Part shown: positions 29,066 through 37,637 of the stretch, in pieces
Numbering within the stretch: the stretch's first letter is position 1
Layout of the letters: each line of letters begins with the position of its first letter
Assembly: GCA_937922785.1 (NCBI GenBank)
Contig: CALAJQ010000013.1
Span: 62,001 to 126,000 of the forward strand
Origin: an uncultured Acidimicrobiales bacterium
Lineage (GTDB): Bacteria > Actinomycetota > Acidimicrobiia > Acidimicrobiales > SZUA-35
Direction: 5' to 3'
DNA: 64,000 nucleotides
Notes under the pieces: model-generated
The model's database searches: none
Seen by the model: the letters and a program-made list of their open reading frames with translations, nothing else
Told to the model about the DNA's origin: nothing
Made by a program: the position numbers and the translations under genes

Positions 29066-30076
29066 ATGACCGTTCGTGTAGGCATCAATGGGTTTGGCCG
29101 TATTGGGCGCAACTTCTTCCGAGCAGCAAAGAAGGCCGGTGCTGACATCGATTTCGTTGCAGTAAACGACCTTGGTTCGCTTGACACCATGGCTCACCTC
29201 CTCAAGTACGACTCAGTACTTGGCCAGCTTCCGAACGAAATCAAAGCTGTTGACGGTGGCATCTCAGTTGACGGCGACGTCTTGAAGGTCCTTTCAGAGC
29301 GCAACCCCGCAGACCTTGGCTGGGGCGAGCTTGGTGTTGACGTAGTCATTGAGTCCACCGGCATTTTCAACAACCGAGCTGCGGCTTCTGGCCACCTTGA
29401 CGCCGGCGCACCTTATGTAATCGTGTCCGCACCGTGTGGTGAGGCCGACAACACTTTCGTAATCGGTGCAAACGAAGACACCTTCAACCCAGAGACTGAC
29501 AAGGTTGTTTCGAACGCTTCTTGTACCACTAACTGCTTCGTGCCGATGGTGAAGGTTCTTGACGACGCTTTCGGAGTTCAGCAGGGTCTGATGACAACCG
29601 TCCACGCATACACCGGTGACCAGGCTTTGGTTGACGGTCCTCACAAGGACCTTCGTCGTGCCCGCGCTGCGGCCATCAACATCATCCCAACTTCAACCGG
29701 CGCTGCCCGGGCAACTGGCCTTGTTATGCAGTCGATGCAGGGCAAGCTTGACGGCATGGCGCTTCGTGTTCCAGTACCAACTGGTTCACTGACCGACTTC
29801 ACTGCAATCGTTAACGGCGAGCCTTCGGTTGATGAAGTAAACGCAGCGTTTAAGGCCGCTTCTGAAAGCGGTTCGTTAGCGAACGTTCTTGAGTTCACCA
29901 TGGACCCAATCGTTTCGTCAGACATCGTTACTTCGCCGGCCTCTTGCACCCTTGATGGTGGCATGACCATGGCTCAGGGCAGTCTGGTAAAGATTGCCGG
30001 CTGGTATGACAACGAGTGGGGCTACTCAAACCGCCTTGTTGACCTGTCGCTAATCGTCGGCGCAGCCAACCAGTAA
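29066..30076 (+). CDS. gap: Glyceraldehyde-3-phosphate dehydrogenase
   Basis: This 336-residue enzyme oxidises and phosphorylates glyceraldehyde-3-phosphate with NAD. The Rossmann motif GINGFGRIGRNFFRA opens the protein, the catalytic Cys153 lies in SNASCTTNC, and the C-terminal WYDNEWGYSNRLVDL is intact. A ribosome site aagga lies 9 bases before the ATG. Its codon use favours C-ending codons more than the neighbours, as expected for a highly expressed gene. It heads the gap-pgk-tpiA series; a short inverted repeat (GCTCCGT...ACGGAGGGAG, 29021-29043) in the leader could be a regulatory hairpin. Confidence 0.98.
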   Translation: MTVRVGINGFGRIGRNFFRAAKKAGADIDFVAVNDLGSLDTMAHLLKYDSVLGQLPNEIKAVDGGISVDGDVLKVLSERNPADLGWGELGVDVVIESTGIFNNRAAASGHLDAGAPYVIVSAPCGEADNTFVIGANEDTFNPETDKVVSNASCTTNCFVPMVKVLDDAFGVQQGLMTTVHAYTGDQALVDGPHKDLRRARAAAINIIPTSTGAARATGLVMQSMQGKLDGMALRVPVPTGSLTDFTAIVNGEPSVDEVNAAFKAASESGSLANVLEFTMDPIVSSDIVTSPASCTLDGGMTMAQGSLVKIAGWYDNEWGYSNRLVDLSLIVGAANQ

Positions 30077-30082
30077 TAACCA

Positions 30083-31201
30083 GTGGCAGTATTTGGGGTT
30101 CCAGAACTGGAGGACCTCGGGGATGTCTCGGGGAAATCTGTATTAGTCCGCGTCGATTTCAACGTGCCAATTCGGGACGGCGTTATCACTGACGACCTTC
30201 GTATCCGTGCTGCGTTACCAACTTTGAATTGGTTAACGAGCAACGGGGCGAAGGTCACTGCGTGTTCGCACCGCGGCCGGCCTAAGGGCGAAGTGAAGCC
30301 CGAGTACTCACTTGATTTGGTGCGAGAGCACCTGAAGACCCTGGCGCCAGAGGTGACTCTTTTGGAGAACCTTCGGTTTAACCCAGGGGAGGAAGCCAAC
30401 GATCCGGCCTTTGTGGCCGAGCTAGTTGCCGGGCACGACATGTACGTGAACGACGCGTTCGGTGCTTCGCACCGTTCGCATGCTTCCATTGTTGGACCTC
30501 CTCAAACTTTGCCTTCGGCCGCTGGCCGGCTGTTGGCTAAAGAGGTTGAGGTTTTGCTTGGTGTGCGCAACCAACCCAGGCGACCATTTGTTGCCGTCAT
30601 GGGCGGTGCCAAAGTTTCAGACAAGCTAAGCGTCATCGAAGCGTTGTTGGAATCAGTCGATTCCATCATCGTTGGTGGCGGCATGGCTTTCACATTCTTG
30701 AAGGCTCAGGGTCATGAAATTGGTGATTCGCTGTGCGAAGACGACATGGTCGAGACTTGTGCCCGCTTGCTTGCGAGCGACAGCACCATTCACCTTCCTC
30801 ACGACGTGACAGCGTTTAAGGGTGGCAAGTTGTTTGAACCTGAAGCTGGGGGAGAGGTGCGCCAAGCTGGCGTGAACCTTGGCCCAGGCTGGATGGGCGT
30901 AGACATCGGCCCTGGCACTGCGGCTGCTTTCACTGACGTGATCTTGGACGCTGGCACTGTGTTGTGGAACGGCCCGATGGGTGTGTTCGAAGACGAACGT
31001 TTCGCGGCCGGCACCGCGGTGGTGGCTGAAGCGATCGGTGAAACCAGCGCCTACACCGTGGTTGGCGGCGGCGACTCTGCAGCGGCCGCCAAGCAGTTTG
31101 GCGTTGATACTGAGGTAGACCACGTTTCTACCGGTGGCGGCGCTTCGCTGGAACTAATTGAACAAGGTGACCTGCCGGGCTTAGCCGCCTTGCGTGCCTG
31201 A
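30083..31201 (+). CDS. pgk: Phosphoglycerate kinase
   Basis: Pgk transfers phosphate from 1,3-bisphosphoglycerate to ADP. Visible motifs are VLVRVDFNVPI, the substrate-site SHRGRPKG, the LLENLRF segment, YVNDAFGASHRSHAS, and GGGDSAAAAKQFG near the end. At 372 residues it is slightly shorter than the usual 390-400. The start codon is GTG at 30083, 6 bp after the gap stop codon, so the two are in one operon. Confidence 0.97.
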   Translation: MAVFGVPELEDLGDVSGKSVLVRVDFNVPIRDGVITDDLRIRAALPTLNWLTSNGAKVTACSHRGRPKGEVKPEYSLDLVREHLKTLAPEVTLLENLRFNPGEEANDPAFVAELVAGHDMYVNDAFGASHRSHASIVGPPQTLPSAAGRLLAKEVEVLLGVRNQPRRPFVAVMGGAKVSDKLSVIEALLESVDSIIVGGGMAFTFLKAQGHEIGDSLCEDDMVETCARLLASDSTIHLPHDVTAFKGGKLFEPEAGGEVRQAGVNLGPGWMGVDIGPGTAAAFTDVILDAGTVLWNGPMGVFEDERFAAGTAVVAEAIGETSAYTVVGGGDSAAAAKQFGVDTEVDHVSTGGGASLELIEQGDLPGLAALRA

Positions 31202-31206
31202 TAGTT

Positions 31207-31236
31207 GCCTCGCTGCCTAGCGGGGCGAAGATTTTT
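31207..31236 (+). terminator. Possible weak terminator or attenuator between pgk and tpiA
   Basis: An 8-bp stem (31207-31214 with 31219-31226, one G-U pair) and 4-base loop is followed by GAAGATTTTTA. The U-run is short and interrupted, so partial termination is more likely than a full stop. It would lower tpiA-secG expression relative to gap-pgk. Confidence 0.4.
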
Positions 31237-31262
31237 AGAACAACACAAACGGGGAGTTTGTA

Positions 31263-32054
31263 ATGAGTGATCGCAAGCCGCTGATTAGCGGTAACTGGAA
31301 GATGAACCTCAACCACTTTGAGGCCCTAAAGCTGATTCAAGAGTTGAGCTATCAGGTGACCGTTGACGACATGGAAGTGGTCGACATTTCGGTGCATCCG
31401 CCGTTCACAGACATTCGCTCGGTCCAAACCGTGTTGGACGCCGACAAGCTGCCTTTCGACCTCGGTGCCCAGCACTGTCACTTCGAGCCCAGCGGTGCCT
31501 TCACCGGCGAAGTTGCTCCGTCGATGCTGGCCAAGCTGAACGTGCTTTACGTGATTGTCGGTCACAGCGAACGGCGTGAGATCTTTGGTGAAACCGACGA
31601 GATGGTTAACGCGAAAGTGAAAGCAATCTTGGCGAACGAGATGACTCCAATCTTGTGCTGTGGTGAAACTCTGGATGAGCGTGAAGCTGGCGACGCGAAG
31701 ACAAAGGTTGGCAACCAAATCGTGGCCGGCCTATCTGGTCTAAGCCCGGAACAGGTTGGCGGTTTGGTGATTGCGTATGAACCCATCTGGGCGATTGGAA
31801 CTGGCAAGACCGCCTCCGCCGACGACGCACAAGAGATGTGTGCGCACGTGAGGTCGGTTGTAGCCGAAACCTTCGGCGAAGAAGCCGGGCAGTCGGTGCG
31901 AATTCAGTACGGCGGTTCTGTAAAGCCAACAAATGCAAACGAGCTGCTAACCCAGCCCGACATAGACGGAGCCTTAGTAGGCGGCGCTGCCCTAGAAGCG
32001 GAAAGCTTCGCCCGCATCGCCCAATACCGACTGTCCGGCCCCGACGCCGGGTAA
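31263..32054 (+). CDS. tpiA: Triose-phosphate isomerase
   Basis: This 263-residue TIM barrel interconverts dihydroxyacetone phosphate and glyceraldehyde-3-phosphate. Substrate Lys is in SGNWKMN, catalytic His in VGHSERR, catalytic Glu in AYEPIWAIGTGKTAS, and the phosphate-binding loop QYGGSV/VGGAAL closes the protein. The ribosome site ggggag precedes the ATG. It is the third glycolytic gene in a row with gap and pgk. Confidence 0.98.
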   Translation: MSDRKPLISGNWKMNLNHFEALKLIQELSYQVTVDDMEVVDISVHPPFTDIRSVQTVLDADKLPFDLGAQHCHFEPSGAFTGEVAPSMLAKLNVLYVIVGHSERREIFGETDEMVNAKVKAILANEMTPILCCGETLDEREAGDAKTKVGNQIVAGLSGLSPEQVGGLVIAYEPIWAIGTGKTASADDAQEMCAHVRSVVAETFGEEAGQSVRIQYGGSVKPTNANELLTQPDIDGALVGGAALEAESFARIAQYRLSGPDAG

Positions 32055-32189
32055 CGCCCCCTCCCCGTTCTGGCTGCGCTCAGAACCGAATGCGGGCCTG
32101 GGCGCCGCCAGAAGCAGGAATGAAGGGCCTGAGTTCAGCCGAAAGCTTGGGTTCAGCGGCGTAGTTTGGTGGGCCGAATGGGCTAGCCT

Positions 32190-32423
32190 GTGGAGATGGT
32201 TTGGTTTCTAGGCGCTGTCTATCTCATCAACGCGGGAATCCTTTTGACGTTGATCCTGCTGCAAAGCGGCCGGGGCGGTGGTCTGAGTGACATGTTCGGT
32301 GGCGGTATGTCCTCAGCAGCATCTGGTTCAACAACCATGGAAAAGAACTTGACCCGTCTGACAGTGGTGTTTGCCCTGATCTTCGGATTTTTGACGCTCT
32401 CCATGAGCTTCGTGCTCAGCTAA
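32190..32423 (+). CDS. secG: SecG, protein-export membrane protein
   Basis: This 77-residue protein has two membrane helices separated by a Gly/Ser-rich cytoplasmic loop (QSGRGGGLSDMFGGGMSS), the SecG signature. SecG helps SecA-driven transport through SecYEG. The start is GTG at 32190, or ATG at 32196, which would remove two residues. tpiA followed by secG is a common actinobacterial order. Confidence 0.95.
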   Translation: MEMVWFLGAVYLINAGILLTLILLQSGRGGGLSDMFGGGMSSAASGSTTMEKNLTRLTVVFALIFGFLTLSMSFVLS

Positions 32424-32447
32424 GACTTACACCCTAAATGCCGATGG

Positions 32448-33959
32448 GTGTTGGTGAATTGTTTGCGCGGAATGGCTGTGGCCTTAAGCCTTTGCCTTTT
32501 TGTAGCGGCCTGTTCACATTCGGGCAGCGCCGAGCTAATTGATCCATCGCCGTTAGAAAATGTCGATGGAGACGATCGCCCGGCGACCCTCCCGTTCGAA
32601 GGTGTAGATGTTGGCGGTGAGGTCCTTCGCCTGGCTCTTAAAAAGCCGGAGACGATTGATCCCGCCAAGGTCTCGCTTGTTGACCAGAGTGCAGTGATTG
32701 TTTCTGACCTGATTTATGACGGGTTGGTTGAGGCGGTTGGAACTGAGGGGCGCCTGCGGCCGCAGCTGGCAACCGAATGGGAACACGCAGGCAACTTCAG
32801 CACGTGGACGTTCAAGATCGATACGACAAGAATTACCCCCGAGCAGGTGAAGGCGAGCTTCGAACGCCTGGTGGCGAACAACCCGAACTCTGCGTCTGTT
32901 GCGATGCTGGATGAGATCTTTGGGGCTGCCGATGTGCGTGCCGGGTTTGTATCGAAAATCACTGGGATCACCGTGATTGACGAATCGACATTGGCGATAA
33001 GGCTGGTGCGACCTGACGCTGCGTTTCCGTGGTTGATGAGCGGGGTGAACTATTCGATAGTTGGCCCCGACGCCGCACCCACTGGCCGGTATTCGGTGGC
33101 TGCAGACAACGGGTCAACCCTGTTACTTGCGTCTGACGACTTGCCAGACGTTGGTATCACTTGGACTGCAGACGATCAGACGGCCCAGCAGTTGTTGGAC
33201 GACGGGACAGTCGATGGCGCTGTGATTGCCGACAACAACGATGGTAGGCCGCTTTCGATCACCCGTTTCCTAGTACTGAATGCCCAAGCTCCGGACCTGA
33301 AGTCAGTTGACACGCGCAAGGCTGTACTTGCTGCTATCGACACCGGCGCGGTTCTATCCGAGGCGGCCTCGACCCTGTTGCCCGTTGACGGGGTGGCGGT
33401 CTCGAGCTTGGCCGGATGGCAAGCCGAAGCATGTGGAAAGGCTTGTGCGTTCGATCCCGAATTCTCCGAAGCCCGGCTTGAGGCAATTGGTTCTGAAATC
33501 GAGCTGACCATTGGCTATTCGGGACTGAATGACGCCGAGCTGGCTGACGCAATTGCGGGCGACTTGGACGCTGTAGGTTTCAAGACTGAGGTAGTGCGTT
33601 ACACGGCTGAAGAACTAGCAACGGGCATTGCCCAAGGCGAAGCCGAGATCTTTGCGTTCGGTTGGGCCGCACCCGGCCACTCGGTTGACTCGGTAGTTGA
33701 CGCATTGTTCAATACGAGAAGTGAGCTGAACGTGGCCCGATTCTCTAGCAACGACGTGGACGAGTTACTGGCGGCCGCCTCGGGCTTGGCTGATGACACG
33801 CTTCGGTGGGCGTTGCTGCAGCAGGCTCACAGCAAGGCTCTCAGCCAGGCGGTTCTACTGCCGATCGGGGCGGCCAGAAACCACCTGGTTCTGCCTGAAG
33901 TGGCCAGCAACTTCGCGGTGCGAGCCGATGGATCACTAGAGGTAAAAGCGGACCGCTAA
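32448..33959 (+). CDS. Family 5 solute-binding lipoprotein
   Basis: This 503-residue extracellular protein has a lipoprotein signal peptide ending LFVAAC with the lipid-attached Cys22, an acidic linker, and an SBP_bac_5 fold (LKKPETIDPAKVSLVDQSA, then IVSDLIYDGLVE and WTFKI). Family members bind oligopeptides, nickel or other solutes for ABC importers. No permease or ATPase gene lies next to it. Three starts are possible (GTG 32448, GTG 32454, ATG 32472); all keep the signal peptide core. Confidence 0.85.
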   Translation: MLVNCLRGMAVALSLCLFVAACSHSGSAELIDPSPLENVDGDDRPATLPFEGVDVGGEVLRLALKKPETIDPAKVSLVDQSAVIVSDLIYDGLVEAVGTEGRLRPQLATEWEHAGNFSTWTFKIDTTRITPEQVKASFERLVANNPNSASVAMLDEIFGAADVRAGFVSKITGITVIDESTLAIRLVRPDAAFPWLMSGVNYSIVGPDAAPTGRYSVAADNGSTLLLASDDLPDVGITWTADDQTAQQLLDDGTVDGAVIADNNDGRPLSITRFLVLNAQAPDLKSVDTRKAVLAAIDTGAVLSEAASTLLPVDGVAVSSLAGWQAEACGKACAFDPEFSEARLEAIGSEIELTIGYSGLNDAELADAIAGDLDAVGFKTEVVRYTAEELATGIAQGEAEIFAFGWAAPGHSVDSVVDALFNTRSELNVARFSSNDVDELLAAASGLADDTLRWALLQQAHSKALSQAVLLPIGAARNHLVLPEVASNFAVRADGSLEVKADR

Positions 33960-34003
33960 CGGGTAATCCCGGGCTAGGATTGCTCAGTCGCAAGACAAGT
34001 CAC

Positions 34004-34087
34004 GTCGGAGTGGCGGAATTGGCAGACGCGCTAGCTTGAGGGGCTAGTGAGAGAAATCTCGTGCGGGTTCAAGTCCCGCCTCCGACA
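34004..34087 (+). tRNA. tRNA-Leu (anticodon GAG)
   Basis: A full class II cloverleaf can be folded: acceptor GTCGGAG with CTCCGAC, anticodon stem CTAGC/GCTAG with loop TTGAGGG (anticodon GAG), long variable arm GAGAGAAATCTC, T arm GCGGG-TTCAAGT-CCCGC and discriminator A. CCA is not encoded. It is the attachment site of the element that follows: bases 34035-34049, around the anticodon, recur at 44229-44243. Confidence 0.96.
34035..34049 (+). repeat. attL core inside tRNA-Leu
   Basis: CTTGAGGGGCTAGTG covers the anticodon loop and the 3' strand of the anticodon stem, and is repeated exactly at 44229-44243. Tyrosine integrases commonly cross over in the anticodon loop. The similarity returns in the T loop and acceptor, but the variable arm between differs between the two copies. 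Confidence 0.75.
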
Positions 34088-34190
34088 CCGCCTTGACCAG
34101 GGGAAACACCGGTTTACCGTCACTAAACCCTTAAGTCACTAAGAGCCGAACCACAGCAGAAACCACAGTTTCCGTCTACCCTAGCCAACC

Positions 34191-35294
34191 ATGGCTTCAT
34201 ATCGTCTTGTAAATGGTCAGTGGGAAGCTCGGGTAAGCCTCGGGTTCTCGCCCGATGGTAAGCGTCGCACGATCTCGAAACGTTTCCCCTTGAAGCGGGA
34301 GGCTAGAGAGTGGGCCAACAAAACAGAGGTTAAGACTTCGAAGAATCTGTCACTAACCAAGACCGTGGCGGATCTCAGTAATGAACGGATGGCTTACCGT
34401 GCCGATGAAGGAATGTCTTCCGAACACCTGGCCAATGTCGAACGGTTCCACACAAACTGGATTGTGCCTTACTTGGGTCACCTCAAACTTTCGAAGGTCA
34501 CCACAACAACTTTACGCAAATGGTCGCAGTCAATGAAACAGGAGGGCCTCTCAGATAATCAGCGTAGGAAAGTAATCAATGAGCTTAAGGCCACGTTCAA
34601 ACAGGCCGAGGCAGAGGGTCAGCTAGCGACGGACCCTGCACGTCACCTCAAGCCGCCTCGTGAACCCAAGCGTCCAGCCGAAGCACTCAACCCCGCTTAC
34701 CTACCGGCTCTCTTAGGTTCTGAGGATGCACTTATGGCTCTTGCAGTAAGGATCTCCGTCGATACTGGCATGCGACGTAGTAACTTACTTGGCTTGAGGT
34801 TCTGTGACCTCGAAGGGCAGACGCTAAGGCTGGCGCTGAAAGTGGTTGAGGACAACGGCGCCAAAGTGTTACCTGGCTCTAAGACAGGCCAAGGGGTTCA
34901 CTCTGTAATCGTTTCTGAGGACACCTCCGCAGCTATCGAAGCTTTCAGAAAGCAGCGGGAGCAGCTAGCGAACGGCGAGGGCGTAGAGCTTCACCGTGAA
35001 GCATTCATCATCTCCAATTCGCTCGATCACGGCGAGCCTATGAGGCCTAGCGTGTTTTTCAATCGTTGGAGGCGGACGCTCAAGGCGTTGGACCTTCCGC
35101 CGCTGCAATTCAAGTCAATTCGTCATCTGACAGCGAGTAGGTTGCTCCAGGCTGGGATTGATCCAGCGACTATTGCGGAGAGGCTCGGCCACAGTGTTGA
35201 TGTCCTTTTATCGACTTATGCGCACGTCCTACCGGGCCGTGAGAGCGAAGCAGCCTCAATTATGAGTGATCTTATGAAGCCGGATGCTGTTTAA
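34191..35294 (+). CDS. int: Tyrosine recombinase (integrase)
   Basis: This 367-residue phage-type integrase has an N-terminal arm-binding domain (about 1-55), a SAM-like core-binding domain (about 60-155) and a C-terminal catalytic domain. The first Arg is in DTGMRRSNLLGLR, a Lys in the GSKTG turn, the second Arg box reads KSIRHLTASRLL (Lys in place of the usual first His), then AERLGHS and the nucleophile Tyr in LLSTYAHV. It begins 103 bp after the tRNA-Leu gene, as expected for the enzyme that inserted the element there. Confidence 0.95.
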   Translation: MASYRLVNGQWEARVSLGFSPDGKRRTISKRFPLKREAREWANKTEVKTSKNLSLTKTVADLSNERMAYRADEGMSSEHLANVERFHTNWIVPYLGHLKLSKVTTTTLRKWSQSMKQEGLSDNQRRKVINELKATFKQAEAEGQLATDPARHLKPPREPKRPAEALNPAYLPALLGSEDALMALAVRISVDTGMRRSNLLGLRFCDLEGQTLRLALKVVEDNGAKVLPGSKTGQGVHSVIVSEDTSAAIEAFRKQREQLANGEGVELHREAFIISNSLDHGEPMRPSVFFNRWRRTLKALDLPPLQFKSIRHLTASRLLQAGIDPATIAERLGHSVDVLLSTYAHVLPGRESEAASIMSDLMKPDAV

Positions 35295-35514
35295 CGAAAC
35301 GCTCCAACTCGCTCTTGGTGAACTGTGTTCGCTTCAAACCATGGCCATTGAAGGGTTTTAGTTTCTTGTCGCTAACTAGTCGGTGAATGCTTGGCTCTGA
35401 GAGGTTCAACACTTGAGCCGCTTCACTCACGCTGTACAGCAACGGCTCTCGAAGCTCCGCAGCGATTAGCACCGCTAAATCCTTTTTGTCTCGATCCGAG
35501 AGTGAAAGCTCCAT
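35272..35514 (-). CDS. Excisionase-like helix-turn-helix protein
   Basis: This 80-residue protein has an acidic helical N-terminus and a MerR/excisionase-type winged helix (YSVSEAAQVLNLSEPSIHRLVSDKKLKPF) at about 27-58, followed by FTKSELERFV. Such small proteins direct the integrase toward excision or act as repressors. Its 3' end overlaps the convergent integrase gene by 23 bp, so antisense transcription could balance the two. Confidence 0.8.
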   Translation of the reverse strand: MELSLSDRDKKDLAVLIAAELREPLLYSVSEAAQVLNLSEPSIHRLVSDKKLKPFNGHGLKRTQFTKSELERFVKQHPAS

Positions 35515-35519
35515 GGCGC

Positions 35520-36053
35520 TTATGCGGCTTCGCTTTGCACTGGGATATTTTGCGGCTCAAACCAGCTCCATTTGCGGCCGATCTGGATTTCCGAGATGGT
35601 CGCTTGATCAACGCCGAACGTCTCGGCAAGTTTCTGTTGAGTCTGGACACCTCGCAGATCACGAATCGCTCTCACATTGTCTTCGGTGAGTTTGTTGGCG
35701 CCGTTTCGCTCGCCCCGGTTAGTCGTCCCATGTTCGATTTTGTCGGCATGGTTTTCCGCACTCGTGGCCCACCTCAGATGACGCTTATTAACGCACGCTC
35801 TAACGCCGCACGAGTGCGCCGCATCTGTCTTGTCCGGTGGGCAAGGCCCGTGCGCTTTCTCACAAATCCAGCGATGGCCCCTGACCACCTTGCCACCCAC
35901 CTGCACGTGGGCATAGCCTGGACTGTCCAAACCGAACGGCCAAATAATACACTCGTCACGCTCCCAAAAAAGCACCTCATAGAGAAAGCCAATAGCCTCA
36001 CCGTGCTTTGCCCGTCGTTTCTTCGATCTGATTTTCTCTGCCATGTAGGCCAT
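35520..36053 (-). CDS. HNH-family protein, first copy
   Basis: This 177-residue protein has an HNH nuclease-like core (about 75-130: HRWICEKAHGP, AAHSCGVRACVNKRHLRWAT, ENHADKIEHG), as in phage HNH homing or packaging-associated nucleases. The C-terminal helix-turn-helix (about 125-165: LTEDNVRAIRDLRGVQTQQKLAETFGVDQATISEIQ) resembles the NUMOD-like DNA-binding tails of homing endonucleases. A close homologue is encoded at 40598-41212 in the opposite orientation; their 3' ends are nearly 90% identical in DNA. It is 5 bp upstream of the excisionase-like gene. Confidence 0.85.
   Translation of the reverse strand: MAYMAEKIRSKKRRAKHGEAIGFLYEVLFWERDECIIWPFGLDSPGYAHVQVGGKVVRGHRWICEKAHGPCPPDKTDAAHSCGVRACVNKRHLRWATSAENHADKIEHGTTNRGERNGANKLTEDNVRAIRDLRGVQTQQKLAETFGVDQATISEIQIGRKWSWFEPQNIPVQSEAA
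35523..35660 (-). repeat. Inverted repeat, left copy (3' end of first HNH gene)
   Basis: About 136 bp here match 40971-41106 in opposite orientation with roughly 17 differences by eye, including two exact blocks of about 31 and 33 bp. The segment encodes the C-terminal helix-turn-helix of each HNH protein. Confidence 0.85.
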
Positions 36054-36279
36054 CGTTAACAGGGCACTTGTCAGAAACGCTCAGTACGAATTCTTGTGGA
36101 ACCTGGGCAGTCACGCCCAAGCCACTAGGCCTTTTTGAACCAGTTGACCGGCTTTAAGGCCCTGCACGAAAGTGGCCTAATGTGTGCCGCTAAATCCGTT
36201 GGGAAGCTCTCAGAATGGCTTAGATCGGCTCTAGTGGCACATTCTGCAGCATTCTGGATGCTGGATTAGCAAGGATGGC

Positions 36280-36564
36280 CTAGGAGTGAGCCTCGACAAA
36301 GATCGTTGCGCCCGATGGCGAGGATGTAAACGAAATCTCTGGGTTGTCCGAAGCCCACGGTAAGTAGATCGTCCTCTGCTCGTAGTGCCCAAGGCAGATG
36401 GTTGATGAGTCGTTACCGAGGCGGTCCACTGGCTCATTCACTGAGAGAAAGACCATCGACATGTCGAGATTGGTCACGACCAACTTTTTGCACCTGGCCA
36501 TTTGGAAGGTGGCTGTAACTACGGCATCGGTTTCGGCTTCTAAGCGTTTCGACTGAATCGCCAT
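36280..36564 (-). CDS. Small beta-rich protein, possible capsid decoration protein (b)
   Basis: This 94-residue protein has no membrane helix or signal peptide, and alternating hydrophobic residues that predict a beta-sandwich. It lies 2 bp downstream of a similar-sized protein and ends with the related pattern GATIFVEAHS versus GYVFIEVE, so the two look like diverged paralogues. Position after a prohead protease suggests a head decoration or fibre-anchoring role. That role is inferred from context only. Confidence 0.55.
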   Translation of the reverse strand: MAIQSKRLEAETDAVVTATFQMARCKKLVVTNLDMSMVFLSVNEPVDRLGNDSSTICLGHYEQRTIYLPWASDNPEISFTSSPSGATIFVEAHS

Positions 36565-36566
36565 GG

Positions 36567-36848
36567 TTACTCGACCTCAATAAAGACGTAGCCGACTGGA
36601 CCGCTTGTGTCCGAGACGACCTTAAACGTAAGCCGGTTGGTAGTGGGGATCTTTATAGTGCGCCCCTGGCCCGAAGTGATCATGTAAGACCTTCCCGCCC
36701 CGAACGCCTCGGGATCGGAGCCATCAACAGTAAAAAATGTTCCGGCCCCTGAGAGGCAAGTCACGGTTACTCGATCAAATCCGGTGCCCTCGATAACTTC
36801 TGTAGCGATCTCGCCTTTTTCTAGTAAGGGAATTCTTTGTGAGCGCAT
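36567..36848 (-). CDS. Small beta-rich protein, possible capsid decoration protein (a)
   Basis: This 93-residue protein is predicted mostly beta (VTVTCLSGAGTFFTVDG, SYMITSGQGRTIKIP, LTFKVVSDTSGPVGYVFIEVE). It is 4 bp downstream of the protease gene and 2 bp upstream of its likely paralogue, so the three are one operon. HK97-like phages encode small decoration proteins near protease and capsid genes. I do not recognise a specific family. Confidence 0.55.
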   Translation of the reverse strand: MRSQRIPLLEKGEIATEVIEGTGFDRVTVTCLSGAGTFFTVDGSDPEAFGAGRSYMITSGQGRTIKIPTTNRLTFKVVSDTSGPVGYVFIEVE

Positions 36849-36852
36849 GGCC

Positions 36853-37476
36853 TTACCGACCCAACAAAAGTAAGGCCGCTGTGCTTAACGAGCTTGGAAT
36901 CTCAGAACGGATCGCAGCCGCAAGCTTGGAACGCAGCCCCACGTCAGTTTGCGGATAGGCCGCAAACGTGACAGCGCTAACGTCATACAAGCGGCCAATC
37001 TTCTTGATCTTACGAAGATCCATTCCCTTGAAGTCTCCGTCATCTTTAATCACTGACCAGGACTCCTCGGCAATACTGAAACTAAAACTCATGGCGTTAA
37101 CGTCCCCTCGCCTTACTAGTTCCATGAGGTCGTTACCTGCAGTCGTGTTAGCGATACTTGCGTCAAACCGGAGGCCCCGCTCATCGACTGAAAGGGTGAG
37201 CGTGTTACTTGAGGTCCTGGCCATGGGTGATCCTTTATGGTCCATAAGAAAAACCACGTCGTCTTGAAGGCAGTTTTCGAAGGCGCCGAATTCGACTACT
37301 TCAACAAAGCTGTTTGGCCCTTCCCCGATGATGGTGGGTTGACCGATGACTGCAGCGTGACCGGCTAGGCGCCTGTTGGCGCTTGAAGCGTCTGTTGCGA
37401 CCGCTGGCTTACTTTCATTACTGAAGGCAAAAGCTCGTTGTAAGCGTTCTGTGGTTCTTAAATCTGTTGTGTTCAT
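36853..37476 (-). CDS. HK97-type prohead protease
   Basis: This 207-residue protein from ATG 37476 is preceded by aaggaattccgag; an upstream ATG at 37512 adds 12 residues but has no such site. The order LAGHAAVIGQPT, VEFGAFEN, DVVFLMDHKG (catalytic His region), SVDERGLRFDASI, VRRGDVNAMSFSFSI (catalytic Ser) and YDVSAVTFAAYPQT is that of the Peptidase_U35/S78 prohead protease family, which trims capsid scaffold during head maturation. The matching major capsid protein is 5 kb away on the other strand, an unusual separation. Confidence 0.9.
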   Translation of the reverse strand: MNTTDLRTTERLQRAFAFSNESKPAVATDASSANRRLAGHAAVIGQPTIIGEGPNSFVEVVEFGAFENCLQDDVVFLMDHKGSPMARTSSNTLTLSVDERGLRFDASIANTTAGNDLMELVRRGDVNAMSFSFSIAEESWSVIKDDGDFKGMDLRKIKKIGRLYDVSAVTFAAYPQTDVGLRSKLAAAIRSEIPSSLSTAALLLLGR

Positions 37477-37594
37477 CTCGGAATTCCTTGTTTGGGAGGT
37501 GTTAAACCCCATTGTAGCACTGCAACAACAAGCAGATAACAGCGTGTGGTACGATTACGCTAGTGGCGGTGTTGTTGAATGATCTACTGTCACC

Positions 37595-37613
37595 AACTAA
37601 CAGGTTGTTAGTT
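37595..37613. promoter_or_regulatory. Inverted repeat operator between protease and HTH genes
   Basis: AACTAAC (37595-37601) and GTTAGTT (37607-37613) are exact inverted repeats separated by 5 bases, 25 bp upstream of the HTH gene ATG and in the only divergent intergenic region of the element. It is the natural binding site for the adjacent HTH protein and could switch between the capsid-related genes and the replication genes. Confidence 0.5.
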
Positions 37614-37637
37614 GTTTTAGCAGTAAGGAAATTCATA

